64,000 bases of DNA from Diadophis punctatus similis (taxonomy: Eukaryota; Chordata; Lepidosauria; Squamata; Dipsadidae). The notes beneath the pieces were generated by a model that saw only the letters and a list, made by a program, of their open reading frames with translations, was not told the origin of the DNA and searched no databases. Numbering within the stretch: the stretch's first letter is position 1; each line of letters starts with the position of its first letter. The DNA is taken from contig JALIGW010000145.1 of NCBI GenBank assembly GCA_023053685.1, positions 353,064 to 417,063 on the forward strand, read 5' to 3'. Both the position numbers and the translations under genes were made by a program. Positions 38,946 through 52,832 of this stretch are shown here, piece after piece.

Positions 38946-41900
38946 CTAGCCCAAAGTCTAACACAGCATTCGCCTTAGGACTCAATACAGCCAAAAAACA
39001 TGACTTTTGACAAACACCTCAGAAATGAAAATGAAACACATATTCCTGTTCCCCACAGGCTGGAAAGCCGAATTCTCGCTTGATTTTTGATTCCGAGCTT
39101 TCCCTGAAGAGAAAGCCCAATGTCTAACACGGAATTCGCCTTAGTTCTCAATTCAGCCCAAAAACATCACTTTTGACAAACACCTCAGAAATGAAAAAGA
39201 AACACATATTCCTGTTCCCCACAGGCTGGAAAGCCGAATTCTCGCTTGATTTTTGATTCCGACCTTTCCCTGAAGAGCTAGCCCAAAGTCTAACACAGCA
39301 TTCGCCTTAGGACTCAATACAGCCAAAAAACATCACTTTTGACAAACACCTCAGAAATGAAAATGAAACACATATTCCTGTTCCCCACAGGCTGGAAAGC
39401 TGAATTCTCGCTTTATTTTCGATTCCGAGCCTACCCTGAAGAGCTAGCCCAAAGTCTAACACAGCATTCGCCTTAGGATTCAATTCAGTCCAAAAACATC
39501 ACTTTTGACAAACACCTCAGAAATGAAAATGAAACACATATTCCTGTTCCCCACAGGCTGGAAAGCCGAATTCTCTCTTGATTTTTGATTCCAACCTTTC
39601 CCTGAAGAGCTAGCCCAATGTCTAACACGGAATTCGCCTTAGTTCTCAATTCAGCCAAAAAACATCACTTTTGACAAACACATCAGAAATGAAAAAGAAA
39701 GACATATTCCTGTTCCCCACGGGCTGGAAAGCCAAATTCTCGCTTGATTTTCGATTCCGAGCCTACCCTGAAGAGCTAGCCGAAAGTCTAACACAGCATT
39801 CGCCTTAGGACTCAATACAGCCAAAAAACATGACTTTTGACAAACACCTCAGAAATGAAAATGAAACACATATTCCTGTTCCCCACAGGCTGGAAAGCCG
39901 AATTCTCGCTTGATTTTTGATTCCGAGCTTTCCCTGAAGAGAAAGCCCAATGTCTAACACGGAATTCGCCTTAGTTCTCAATTCAGCCCAAAAACATCAC
40001 TTTTGACAAACACCTCAGAAATGAAAATGAAACACATATTCCTGTTCCCCACAGGCTGGAAAGCCAAATTCTCACTTGATTTTTGATTCCGACCTTTCCC
40101 TGAAGAGCTAGCCCAAAGTCTAACACAGCATTCGCCTTAGGACTCAATACAGCCAAAAAACATGACTTTTGACAAACACCTCAGAAATGAAAACGAAACA
40201 CATATTCCTGTTCCCCACAGGCTGGTAAGCTGAATTCTCGCTTGATTTTCGATTCCGAGCCTACCCTGAAGAGCTAGCCCAAAGTCTAACACAGCATTCG
40301 CCTTAGGACTCAATACAGCCAAAAAACATGACTTTTGACAAACACCTCAGAAATGAAAAAGAAAGACATATTCCTGTTCCCCACGTGCTGGAAAGCCAAA
40401 TTCTCGCTTGATTTTCGATTCCGAGCCTACCCTGAAGAGCTAGCCGAAAGTCTAACACAGCATTCGCCTTAGGATTCAATTCAGCCCAAAAATATCACTT
40501 TTGACAAACACCTCAGAAATGAAAAAGAAACACATATTCCTGTTCCCCACGGGCTGGAAAGCCGAATTCTCGCTTGAATTTTGATTCCGAGCCTACCCTG
40601 AAGAGCTAGCCCAAGGTCTAACACAGCATTCGGCTTATTTCTCAATTCAGCCCAAAAACATCACTTTTGACAAACACCTCAGAAATGAAAATGAAACACA
40701 TATTCCTGTTCCCCACAGGCTGGAAAGCTGAATTCTCGCTTTATTTTCGATTCCGAGCCTACCCTGAAGAGCTAGCCCAAAGTCTAACACAGCATTCGCC
40801 TTAGGATTCAATTCAGTCCAAAAACATCACTTTTGACAAACACCTCAGAAATGAAAATGAAACACATATTCCTGTTCCCCACAGGCTGGAAAGCCGAATT
40901 CTCGCTTGATTTTTGATTCCGACCTTTCCCTGAAGAGCTAGCCCAATGTCTAACACGGAATTCGCCTTAGTGCTCAATTCAGACAAAAAACATCACTTTT
41001 GACAAACACATCAGAAATGAAAAAGAAACACATATTCCTGTTCCCCACGTGCTGGAAAGCCGAATTCTCGCTTGAATTTTGATTCCGAGCCTACCCTGAA
41101 GAGCTAGCCCAAAGTCTAACACAGCATTCGCCTTAGGATTCAATTCAGTCCAAAAACATCACTTTTGACAAACACCTCAGAAATGAAAATGAAACACATA
41201 TTCCTGTTCCCCACAGGCTGGAAAGCCGAATTCTCTCTTGATTTTTGATTCCAACCTTTCCCTGAAGAGCTAGCCCAATGTCTAACACGGAATTCGCCTT
41301 AGTTCTCAATTCAGCCAAAAAACATCACTTTTGACAAACACATCAGAAATGAAAAAGAAAGACATATTCCTGTTCCCCACGGGCTGGAAAGCCAAATTCT
41401 CGCTTGATTTTCAATTCCGAGCCTACCCTGAAGAGCTAGCCGAAAGTCTAACACAGCATTCGCCTTAGGATTCAATTCAGTCCAAAAACATCACTTTTGA
41501 CAAACACCTCAGAAATGAAAAAGAAACACATATTCCTGTTCCCCACGTGCTCGAAAGCCGAATTCTCGCTTGAATTTTGATTCCGAGCCTACCCTGAAGA
41601 GCTAGCCCAAAGTCTAACACAACATTCGCCTTAGGACTCAATACAGCCAAAAAACATGACTTTTGACAAACACCTCAGAAATGAAAATGAAACACATATT
41701 CCTGTTCCCCACAGGCTGGAAAGCCGAATTCTCGCTTGATTTTTGATTCCGAGCTTTCCCTGAAGAGAAAGCCCAATGTCTAACACGGAATTCGCCTTAG
41801 TTCTCAATTCAGCCCAAAAACATCACTTTTGACAAACACCTCAGAAATGAAAATGAAACACATATTCCTGTTCCCCACAGGCTGGAAAGCCAAATTCTCA

Positions 41901-44790
41901 CTTGATTTTTGATTCCGACCTTTCCCTGAAGAGCTAGCCCAAAGTCTAACACAGCATTCGCCTTAGGACTCAATACAGCCAAAAAACATGACTTTTGACA
42001 AACACCTCAGAAATGAAAACGAAACACATATTCCTGTTCCCCACAGGCTGGTAAGCTGAATTCTCGCTTGATTTTCGATTCCGAGCCTACCCTGAAGAGC
42101 TAGCCCAAAGTCTAACACAGCATTCGCCTTAGGACTCAATACAGCCAAAAAACATGACTTTTGACAAACACCTCAGAAATGAAAAAGAAAGACATATTCC
42201 TGTTCCCCACGTGCTGGAAAGCCAAATTCTCGCTTGATTTTCGATTCCGAGCCTACCCTGAAGAGCTAGCCGAAAGTCTAACACAGCATTCGCCTTAGGA
42301 TTCAATTCAGCCCAAAAATATCACTTTTGACAAACACCTCAGAAATGAAAAAGAAACACATATTCCTGTTCCCCACGGGCTGGAAAGCCGAATTCTCGCT
42401 TGAATTTTGATTCCGAGCCTACCCTGAACAGCTAGCCCAAGGTCTAACACAGCATTCGGCTTATTTCTCAATTCAGCCCAAAAACATCACTTTTGACAAA
42501 CACCTCAGAAATGAAAATGAAACACATATTCCTGTTCCCCACAGGCTGGAAAGCTGAATTCTCGCTTTATTTTCGATTCCGAGCCTACCCTGAAGAGCTA
42601 GCCCAAAGTCTAACACAGCATTCGCCTTAGGATTCAATTCAGTCCAAAAACATCACTTTTGACAAACACCTCAGAAATGAAAATGAAACACATATTCCTG
42701 TTCCCCACAGGCTGGAAAGCCGAATTCTCGCTTGATTTTTGATTCCGACCTTTCCCTGAAGAGCTAGCCCAATGTCTAACACGGAATTCGCCTTAGTTCT
42801 CAATTCAGACAAAAAACATCACTTTTGACAAACACATCAGAAATGAAAAAGAAACACATATTCCTGTTCCCCACGTGCTGGAAAGCCGAATTCTCGCTTG
42901 AATTTTGATTCCGAGCCTACCCTGAAGAGCTAGCCCAAAGTCTAACACAGCATTCGCCTTAGGATTCAATTCAGTCCAAAAACATCACTTTTGACAAACA
43001 CCTCAGAAATGAAAATGAAACACATATTCCTGTTCCCCACAGGCTGGAAAGCCGAATTCTCTCTTGATTTTTGATTCCAACCTTTCCCTGAAGAGCTAGC
43101 CCAATGTCTAACACGGAATTCGCCTTAGTTCTCAATTCAGCCAAAAAACATCACTTTTGACAAACACATCAGAAATGAAAAAGAAAGACATATTCCTGTT
43201 CCCCACGGGCTGGAAAGCCAAATTCTCGCTTGATTTTCGATTCCGAGCCTACCCTGAAGAGCTAGCCGAAAGTCTAACACAGCATTCGCCTTAGGATTCA
43301 ATTCAGTCCAAAAACATCACTTTTGACAAACACCTCAGAAATGAAAAAGAAACACATATTCCTGTTCCCCACGTGCTCGAAAGCCAAATTCTCGCTTGAA
43401 TTTTGATTCCGAGCCTACCCTGAAGAGCTAGCCCAAAGTCTAACACAACATTCGCCTTAGGACTCAATACAGCCAAAAAACATGACTTTTGACAAACACC
43501 TCAGAAATGAAAATGAAACACATATTCCTGTTCCCCACAGGCTGGAAAGCCGAATTCTCGCTTGATTTTTGATTCCGAGCTTTCCCTGAAGAGAAAGCCC
43601 AATGTCTAACACGGAATTCGCCTTAGTTCTCAATTCAGCCCAAAAACATCACTTTTGACAAACACCTCAGAAATGAAAATGAAACACATATTCCTGTTCC
43701 CCACAGGCTGGAAAGCCAAATTCTCGCTTGATTTTTGATTCCGACCTTTCCCTGAAGAGCTAGCCCAAAGTCTAACACAGCATTCGCCTTAGGACTCAAT
43801 ACAGCCAAAAAACATGACTTTTGACAAACACCTCAGAAATGAAAACGAAACACATATTCCTGTTCCCCACAGGCTGGTAAGCCGAATTCTCGCTTGATTT
43901 TCGATTCCGAGCCTACCCTGAAGAGCTAGCCCAAAGTCTAACACAGCATTCGCCTTAGGACTCAATACAGCCAAAAAACATGACTTTTGACAAACACCTC
44001 AGAAATGAAAATGAAACACATAATCCTGTTCCCCACAGGCTGGAAAGCCGAATTCTCGCTTGATTTTTGATTCCGACCTTTCCCTGAAGAGCTAGCCCAA
44101 AGTCTAACACAGCATTCGCCTTAGGATTCAATTCAATCCAAAAACATCACTTTTGACAAACACCTCAGAAATGAAAAAGAAACACATATTCCTGTTCCCC
44201 ACGTGCTGGAAAGCCGAATTCTCGCTTGATTTTCGATTCCGAGCCTACCCTGAAGAGCTAGCCCAAAGTCTAACACAGCATTCGCCTTAGGACTCAATAC
44301 AGCCAAAAAACATGACTTTTGACAAACACCTCAGAAATGAAAAAGAAACACATATTCCTGTTCCCCACAGGCTGGAAAGCCAAATTCTCGCTTGATTTTC
44401 GATTCCGAGCCTACCCTGAAGAGCTAGCCGAAAGTCTAACACAGCATTCGCCTTAGGATTCAATTCAGCCCAAAAATATCACTTTTGACAAACACCTCAG
44501 AAATGAAAAAGAAACACATATTCCTGTTCCCCACGGGCTGGAAAGCCGAATTCTCGCTTGAATTTTGATTCCGAGCCTACCCTGAAGAGCTAGCCCAAGG
44601 TCTAACACAGCATTCGGCTTATTTCTCAATTCAGCCCAAAAACATCACTTTTGACAAACACCTCAGAAATGAAAATGAAACACATATTCCTGTTCCCCAC
44701 AGGCTGGAAAGCTGAATTCTCGCTTTATTTTCGATTCCGAGCCTACCCTGAAGAGCTAGCCCAAAGTCTAACACAGCATTCGCCTTAGGA
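38946..44790. repeat. 42-monomer duplication, copy B
   Basis: Copy B starts exactly where one 6972-bp unit after 31974 is expected, so it is in tandem with the full unit 31974-38945. It stays matched to copy A for about 5.84 kb and then departs, at the monomer where copy A reads GACTCAATACAG and copy B reads GATTCAATTCAG. Differences inside include TAGTGCTCAATT near 40970 and TGAACAGC near 42427, both private to copy B. Confidence 0.88.
39798..44008. repeat. Tandem 11-monomer (1826-bp) units, about 2.3 copies, set B
   Basis: Units are about 39798-41623, 41624-43449 and a partial third at 43450-44008, exactly mirroring set A 6972 bases upstream. The TTTTCAATTCCG variant recurs in the corresponding unit near 41409. 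That variant must therefore have arisen before the 42-monomer duplication but after the first 11-monomer duplication. Confidence 0.88.
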
Positions 44791-45951
44791 TTCAATTCAG
44801 TCCAAAAACATCACTTTTGACAAACACCTCAGAAATGAAAATGAAACACATATTCCTGTTCCCCACAGGCTGGAAAGCCGAATTCTCGCTTGATTTTTGA
44901 TTCCGACCTTTCCCTGAAGAGCTAGCCCAATGTCTAACACGGAATTCGCCTTAGTTCTCAATTCAGACAAAAAACATCACTTTTGACAAACACATCAGAA
45001 ATGAAAAAGAAACACATATTCCTGTTCCCCACGTGCTGGAAAGCCGAATTCTCGCTTGAATTTTGATTCCGAGCCTACCCTGAAGAGCTAGCCCAAAGTC
45101 TAACACAGCATTCGCCTTAGGACTCAATACAGCCAAAAAACATGACTTTTGACAAACACCTCAGAAATGAAAAAGAAAGACATATTCCTGTTCCCCACGT
45201 GCTGGAAAGCCAAATTCTCGCTTGATTTTCGATTCCGAGCCTACCCTGAAGAGCTAGCCGAAAGTCTAACACAGCATTCGCCTTAGGATTCAATTCAGCC
45301 CAAAAATATCACTTTTGACAAACACCTCAGAAATGAAAAAGAAACACATATTCCTGTTCCCCACGGGCTGGAAAGCCGAATTCTCGCTTGAATTTTGATT
45401 CCAAGCCTACCCTGAAGAGCTAGCCCAAGGTCTAACACAGCATTCGGCTTATTTCTCAATTCAGCCCAAAAACATCACTTTTGACAAACACCTCAGAAAT
45501 GAAAATGAAACACATATTCCTGTTCCCCACAGGCTGGAAAGCTGAATTCTCGCTTTATTTTCGATTCCGAGCCTACCCTGAAGAGCTAGCCCAAAGTCTA
45601 ACACAGCATTCGCCTTAGGATTCAATTCAGTCCAAAAACATCACTTTTGACAAACACCTCAGAAATGAAAATGAAACACATATTCCTGTTCCCCACAGGC
45701 TGGAAAGCCGAATTCTCGCTTGATTTTTGATTCCGACCTTTCCCTGAAGAGCTAGCCCAATGTCTAACACGGAATTCGCCTTAGTTCTCAATTCAGACAA
45801 AAAACATCACTTTTGACAAACACATCAGAAATGAAAAAGAAACACATATTCCTGTTCCCCACGTGCTGGAAAGCTGAATTCTCGCTTGAATTTTGATTCC
45901 GAGCCTACCCTGAAGAGCTAGCCCAAAGTCTAACACAGCATTCGCCTTAGG
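44376..45951. repeat. 5-monomer tandem duplication (830 bp)
   Basis: Bases about 44376-45121 match about 45206-45951 at exactly five monomers. Each copy has AAAAATATCAC (44471 and 45301), ATTCGGCTTATTTC, a GATTCAATTCAGTCC monomer and a CAATTCAGACAAAAA monomer. Differences seen are GATTCCGAGCC versus GATTCCAAGCC near 45403 and GCCGAATTC versus GCTGAATTC near 45874, both CpG-decay changes. Confidence 0.82.
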
Positions 45952-48900
45952 ATTCAATTCAGTCCAAAAACATCACTTTTGACAAACACCTCAGAAATGA
46001 AAATGAAACACATATTCCTGTTCCCCACAGGCTGGAAAGCCGAATTCTCGCTTGATTTTTGATTCCGACCTTTCCCTGAAGAGCTAGCCCAATGTCTAAC
46101 ACGGAATTCGCCTTAGTTCTCAATTCAGACAAAAAACATCACTTTTGACAAACACATCAGAAATGAAAAAGAAACACATATTCCTGTTCCCCACGTGCTG
46201 GAAAGCCGAATTCTCGCTTGAATTTTGATTCCGAGCCTACCCTGAAGAGCTAGCCCAAAGTCTAACACAGCATTCGCCTTAGGACTCAATACAGCCAAAA
46301 AACATGACTTTTGACAAACACCTCAGAAATGAATATGAAACACATATTCCTGTTCCCCACAGGCTGGAAAGCTGAATTCTCGCTTTATTTTCGATTCCGA
46401 GCCTACCCTGAAGAGCTAGCCCAAAGTCTAACACAGCATTCGCCTTAGGATTCAATTCAGTCCAAAAACATCACTTTTGACAAACACCTCAGAAATGAAA
46501 ATGAAACTCATATTCCTGTTCCCCACAGGCTGGAAAGCCGAATTCTCGCTTGATTTTTGATTCCGACCTTTCCATGAAGAGCTAGCCCAAGGTCTAACAC
46601 AGCATTCGCCTTATTTCTCAATTCAGCCCAAAAACATCACTTTTGACAAACACCTCAGAAATGAAAAAGAAACACATATTCCTGTTCCCCATGGGCTGGA
46701 AAGCCGAATTCTCGCTTGATTTTCGATTCCGAGCCTACCCTGAAGAGCTAGCCCAAAGTCTAACACAGCATTCGCCTTAGGATTCAATTCAGTCCAAAAA
46801 CATCACTTTTGACAAACACCTCAGAAATGAAAAAGAAAGACATATTCCTGTTCCCCACGTGCTGGAAAGCCAAATTCTGACTTGATTTTCGATTCCGAGC
46901 CTACCCTGAAGAGCTAGCCGAAAGTCTAACACAGCATTCGCCTTAGGATTCAATTCAGCCCAAAAACATCACTTTTGACAAACACCTCAGAAATGAAAAA
47001 GAAAGACATATTCCTGTTCCCCACGTGCTGGAAAGCCAAATTCTCGCTTGATTTTCGATTCCGAGCCTACCCTGAAGAGCTAGCCGAAAGTCTAACACAG
47101 CATTCGGCTTATTTCTCAATTCAGCCCAAAAACATCACTTTTGACAAACACCTCAGAAATGAAAATGAAACACATATTCCTGTTCCCCACAGGCTGGAAA
47201 GCTGAATTCTCGCTTTATTTTCGATTCCGAGCCTACCCTGAAGAGCTAGCCCAAAGTCTAACACAGCATTCGCCTTAGGATTCAATTCAGCCCAAAAACA
47301 TCACTTTTGACAAACACCTCAGAAATGAAAATGAAACACATATTCCTGTTCCCCACAGGCTGGAAAGCCGAATTCTCGCTTGATTTTTGATTCCGACCTT
47401 TCCCTGAAGAGCTAGCCCAATGTCTAACACGGAATTCGCCTTAGTTCTCAATTCAGACAAAAAACATCACTTTTGACAAACACATCAGAAATGAAAAAGA
47501 AACACATATTCCTGTTCCCCACATGCTGGAAAGCCGAATTCTCGCTTGAATTTTGATTCCGAGCCTACCCTGAAGAGCTAGCCCAAAGTCTAACACAGCA
47601 TTCGCCTTAGGACTCAATACAGCCAAAAAACATGACTTTTGACAAACACCTCAGAAATGAAAATGAAACTCATATTCCTGTTCCCCACAGGCTGGAAAGC
47701 CGAATTCTCGCTTGATTTTTGATTCCGACCTTTCCATGAAGAGCTAGCCCAAGGTCTAACACAGCATTCGCCTTATTTCTCAATTCAGCCCAAAAACATC
47801 ACTTTTGACAAACACCTCAGAAATGAAAAAGAAAGACATATTCCTGTTCCCCACGTGCTGGAAAGCCAAATTCTCGCTTGATTTTCGATTCCGAGCCTAC
47901 CCTGAAGAGCTAGCCGAAAGTCTAACACAGCATTCGCCTTAGGATTCAATTCAGCCCAAAAATATCACTTTTGACAAACACCTCAGAAATGAAAAAGAAA
48001 CACATATTCCTGTTCCCCACGGGCTGGAAAGCCGAATTCTCGCTTGAATTTTGATTCCAAGCCTACCCTGAAGAGCTAGCCCAAGGTCTAACACAGCATT
48101 CGGCTTATTTCTCAATTCAGCCCAAAAACATCACTTTTGACAAACACCTCAGAAATGAAAATGAAACACATATTCCTGTTCCCCACAGGCTGGAAAGCTG
48201 AATTCTCGCTTTATTTTCGATTCCGAGCCTACCCTGAAGAGCTAGCCCAAAGTCTAACACAGCATTCGCCTTAGGATTCAATTCAGTCCAAAAACATCAC
48301 TTTTGACAAACACCTCAGAAATGAAAATGAAACACATATTCCTGTTCCCCACAGGCTGGAAAGCCGAATTCTCGCTTGATTTTTGATTCCGACCTTTCCC
48401 TGAAGAGCTAGCCCAATGTCTAACACGGAATTCGCCTTAGTTCTCAATTCAGACAAAAAACATCACTTTTGACAAACACATCAGAAATGAAAAAGAAACA
48501 CATATTCCTGTTCCCCACGTGCTGGAAAGCCGAATTCTCGCTTGAATTTTGATTCCGAGCCTACCCTGAAGAGCTAGCCCAAAGTCTAACACAGCATTCG
48601 CCTTAGGACTCAATACAGCCAAAAAACATGACTTTTGACAAACACCTCAGAAATGAATATGAAACACATATTCCTGTTCCCCACAGGCTGGAAAGCTGAA
48701 TTCTCGCTTTATTTTCGATTCCGAGCCTACCCTGAAGAGCTAGCCCAAAGTCTAACACAGCATTCGCCTTAGGATTCAATTCAGTCCAAAAACATCACTT
48801 TTGACAAACACCTCAGAAATGAAAATGAAACTCATATTCCTGTTCCCCACAGGCTGGAAAGCCGAATTCTCGCTTGATTTTTGATTCCGACCTTTCCATG

Positions 48901-49429
48901 AAGAGCTAGCCCAAGGTCTAACACAGCATTCGCCTTATTTCTCAATTCAGCCCAAAAACATCACTTTTGACAAACACCTCAGAAATGAAAAAGAAACACA
49001 TATTCCTGTTCCCCATGGGCTGGAAAGCCGAATTCTCGCTTGATTTTCGATTCCGAGCCTACCCTGAAGAGCTAGCCCAAAGTCTAACACAGCATTCGCC
49101 TTAGGATTCAATTCAGTCCAAAAACATCACTTTTGACAAACACCTCAGAAATGAAAAAGAAAGACATATTCCTGTTCCCCACGTGCTGGAAAGCCAAATT
49201 CTCGCTTGATTTTCGATTCCGAGCCTACCCTGAAGAGCTAGCCGAAAGTCTAACACAGCATTCGCCTTAGGATTCAATTCAGCCCAAAAACATCACTTTT
49301 GACAAACACCTCAGAAATGAAAAAGAAAGACATATTCCTGTTCCCCACGTGCTGGAAAGCCAAATTCTCGCTTGATTTTCGATTCCGAGCCTACCCTGAA
49401 GAGCTAGCCGAAAGTCTAACACAGCATTC
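45920..49429. repeat. 14-monomer duplication (offset 2324 bp)
   Basis: Bases about 45920-47105 match about 48244-49429 at exactly 14 monomers. The pair shares the private AATGAATATGAAAC change (46331 and 48655) and the AAACTCATATTCC change (46503 and 48827). A CTCGCTTG to CTGACTTG difference near 46879 marks the left copy. The matched part is about half the offset; the rest consists of monomers from other neighbouring blocks. Confidence 0.8.
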
Positions 49430-52400
49430 GCCTTAGGATTCAATTCAGCCCAAAAATATCACTTTTGACAAACACCTCAGAAATGAAAAAGAAACACATA
49501 TTCCTGTTCCCCACGGGCTGGAAAGCCGAATTCTCGCTTGAATTTTGATTCCGAGCCTACCCTGAAGAGCTAGCCCAAGGTCTAACACAGCATTCGGCTT
49601 ATTTCTCAATTCAGCCCAAAAACATCACTTTTGACAAACACCTCAGAAATGAAAATGAAACACATATTCCTGTTCCCCACAGGCTGGAAAGCTGAATTCT
49701 CGCTTTATTTTCGATTCCGAGCCTACCCTGAAGAGCTAGCCCAAAGTCTAACACAGCATTCGCCTTAGGATTCAATTCAGCCCAAAAACATCACTTTTGA
49801 CAAACACCTCAGAAATGAAAATGAAACACATATTCCTGTTCCCCACAGGCTGGAAAGCCGAATTCTCGCTTGATTTTTGATTCCGACCTTTCCCTGAAGA
49901 GCTAGCCCAATGTCTAACACGGAATTCGCCTTAGTTCTCAATTCAGACAAAAAACATCACTTTTGACAAACACATCAGAAATGAAAAAGAAACACATATT
50001 CCTGTTCCCCACGTGCTGGAAAGCCGAATTCTCGCTTGAATTTTGATTCCGAGCCTACCCTGAAGAGCTAGCCCAAAGTCTAACACAGCATTCGCCTTAG
50101 GACTCAATACAGCCAAAAAACATGACTTTTGACAAACACCTCAGAAATGAAAATGAAACTCATATTCCTGTTCCCCACAGGCTGGAAAGCCGAATTCTCG
50201 CTTGATTTTTGATTCCGACCTTTCCATGAAGAGCTAGCCCAAGGTCTAACACAGCATTCGCCTTATTTCTCAATTCAGCCCAAAAACATCACTTTTGACA
50301 AACACCTCAGAAATGAAAAAGAAACACATATTCCTGTTCCCCACAGGCTGGAAAGCTGAATTCTCGCTTTATTTTCGATTCCGAGCCTACCCTGAAGAGC
50401 TAGCCCAAAGTCTAACACAGCATTCGCCTTAGGATTCAATTCAGTCCAAAAACATCACTTTTGACAAACACCTCAGAAATGAAAATGAAACACATATTCC
50501 TGTTCCCCACAGGCTGGAAAGCCGAATTCTCACTTGATTTTTGATTCCGACCTTTCCCTGAAGAGCTAGCCCAATGTCTAACACGGAATTCGCCTTAGTT
50601 CTCAATTCAGACAAAAAACATCACTTTTGACAAACACATCAGAAATGAAAAAGAAACACATATTCCTGTTCCCCACGTGCTGGAAAGCCGAATTCTCGCT
50701 TGAATTTTGATTCCGAGCCTACCCTGAAGAGCTAGCCCAAAGTCTAACACAGCATTCGCCTTAGGATTCAATTCAGTCCAAAAACATCACTTTTGACAAA
50801 CACCTCAGAAATGAAAATGAAACACATATTCCTGTTCCCCACAGGCTGGAAAGCCGAATTCTCGCTTGATTTTTGATTCCGACCTTTCCCTGAAGAGCTA
50901 GCCCAATGTCTAACACGGAATTCGCCTTAGTTCTCAATTCAGACAAAAAACATCACTTTTGACAAACACATCAGAAATGAAAAAGAAACACATATTCCTG
51001 TTCCCCACGTGCTGGAAAGCCGAATTCTCGCTTGAATTTTGATTCCGAGCCTACCCTGAAGAGCTAGCCCAAAGTCTAACACAGCATTCGCCTTAGGACT
51101 CAATACAGCCAAAAAACATGACTTTTGACAAACACCTCAGAAATGAATATGAAACACATATTCCTGTTCCCCACAGGCTGGAAAGCTGAATTCTCGCTTT
51201 ATTTTCGATTCCGAGCCTACCCTGAAGAGCTAGCCCAAAGTCTAACACAGCATTCGCCTTAGGATTCAATTCAGTCCAAAAACATCACTTTTGACAAACA
51301 CCTCAGAAATGAAAATGAAACTCATATTCCTGTTCCCCACAGGCTGGAAAGCCGAATTCTCGCTTGATTTTTGATTCCGACCTTTCCATGAAGAGCTAGC
51401 CCAAGGTCTAACACAGCATTCGCCTTATTTCTCAATTCAGCCCAAAAACATCACTTTTGACAAACACCTCAGAAATGAAAAAGAAACACATATTCCTGTT
51501 CCCCATGGGCTGGAAAGCCGAATTCTCGCTTGATTTTCGATTCCGAGCCTACCCTGAAGAGCTAGCCCAAAGTCTAACACAGCATTCGCCTTAGGATTCA
51601 ATTCAGTCCAAAAACATCACTTTTGACAAACACCTCAGAAATGAAAAAGAAAGACATATTCCTGTTCCCCACGTGCTGGAAAGCCAAATTCTCGCTTGAT
51701 TTTCGATTCCGAGCCTACCCTGAAGAGCTAGCCGAAAGTCTAACACAGCATTCGCCTTAGGATTCAATTCAGCCCAAAAACATCACTTTTGACAAACACC
51801 TCAGAAATGAAAAAGAAAGACATATTCCTGTTCCCCACGTGCTGGAAAGCCAAATTCTCGCTTGATTTTCGATTCCGAGCCTACCCTGAAGAGCTAGCCG
51901 AAAGTCTAACACAGCATTCGCCTTAGGATTCAATTCAGCCCAAAAATATCACTTTTGACAAACACCTCAGAAATGAAAAAGAAACACATATTCCTGTTCC
52001 CCACGGGCTGGAAAGCCGAATTCTCGCTTGAATTTTGATTCCGAGCCTACCCTGAAGAGCTAGCCCAAGGTCTAACACAGCATTCGGCTTATTTCTCAAT
52101 TCAGCCCAAAAACATCACTTTTGACAAACACCTCAGAAATTAAAATGAAACACATATTCCTGTTCCCCACAGGCTGGAAAGCTGAATTCTCGCTTTATTT
52201 TCGATTCCGAGCCTACCCTGAAGAGCTAGCCCAAAGTCTAACACAGCATTCGCCTTAGGATTCAATTCAGCCCAAAAACATCACTTTTGACAAACACCTC
52301 AGAAATGAAAATGAAACACATATTCCTGTTCCCCACAGGCTGGAAAGCCGAATTCTCGCTTGATTTTTGATTCCGACCTTTCCCTGAAGAGCTAGCCCAA

Positions 52401-52832
52401 TGTCTAACACGGAATTCGCCTTAGTTCTCAATTCAGACAAAAAACATCACTTTTGACAAACACATCAGAAATGAAAAAGAAACACATATTCCTGTTCCCC
52501 ACGTGCTGGAAAGCCGAATTCTCGCTTGAATTTTGATTCCGAGCCTACCCTGAAGAGCTAGCCCAAAGTCTAACACAGCATTCGCCTTAGGACTCAATAC
52601 AGCCAAAAAACATGACTTTTGACAAACACCTCAGAAATGAAAATGAAACTCATATTCCTGTTCCCCACAGGCTGGAAAGCCGAATTCTCGCTTGATTTTT
52701 GATTCCGACCTTTCCATGAAGAGCTAGCCCAAGGTCTAACACAGCATTCGCCTTATTTCTCAATTCAGCCCAAAAACATCACTTTTGACAAACACCTCAG
52801 AAATGAAAAAGAAACACATATTCCTGTTCCCC
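48250..52832. repeat. 15-monomer duplication (offset 2490 bp)
   Basis: Bases about 48250-50342 match about 50740-52832 at exactly 15 monomers. AATGAATATGAAAC recurs at 48655 and 51145, AAACTCATATTCC at 48827/51317 and 50155/52645, and AAAAATATCAC at 49451 and 51941. A private GAAATTAAAATG change near 52137 is seen only in the right copy. The stretch between (about 50343-50739) holds two to three monomers of the CAATTCAGACAAAAA and CACGTG types. Confidence 0.85.
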
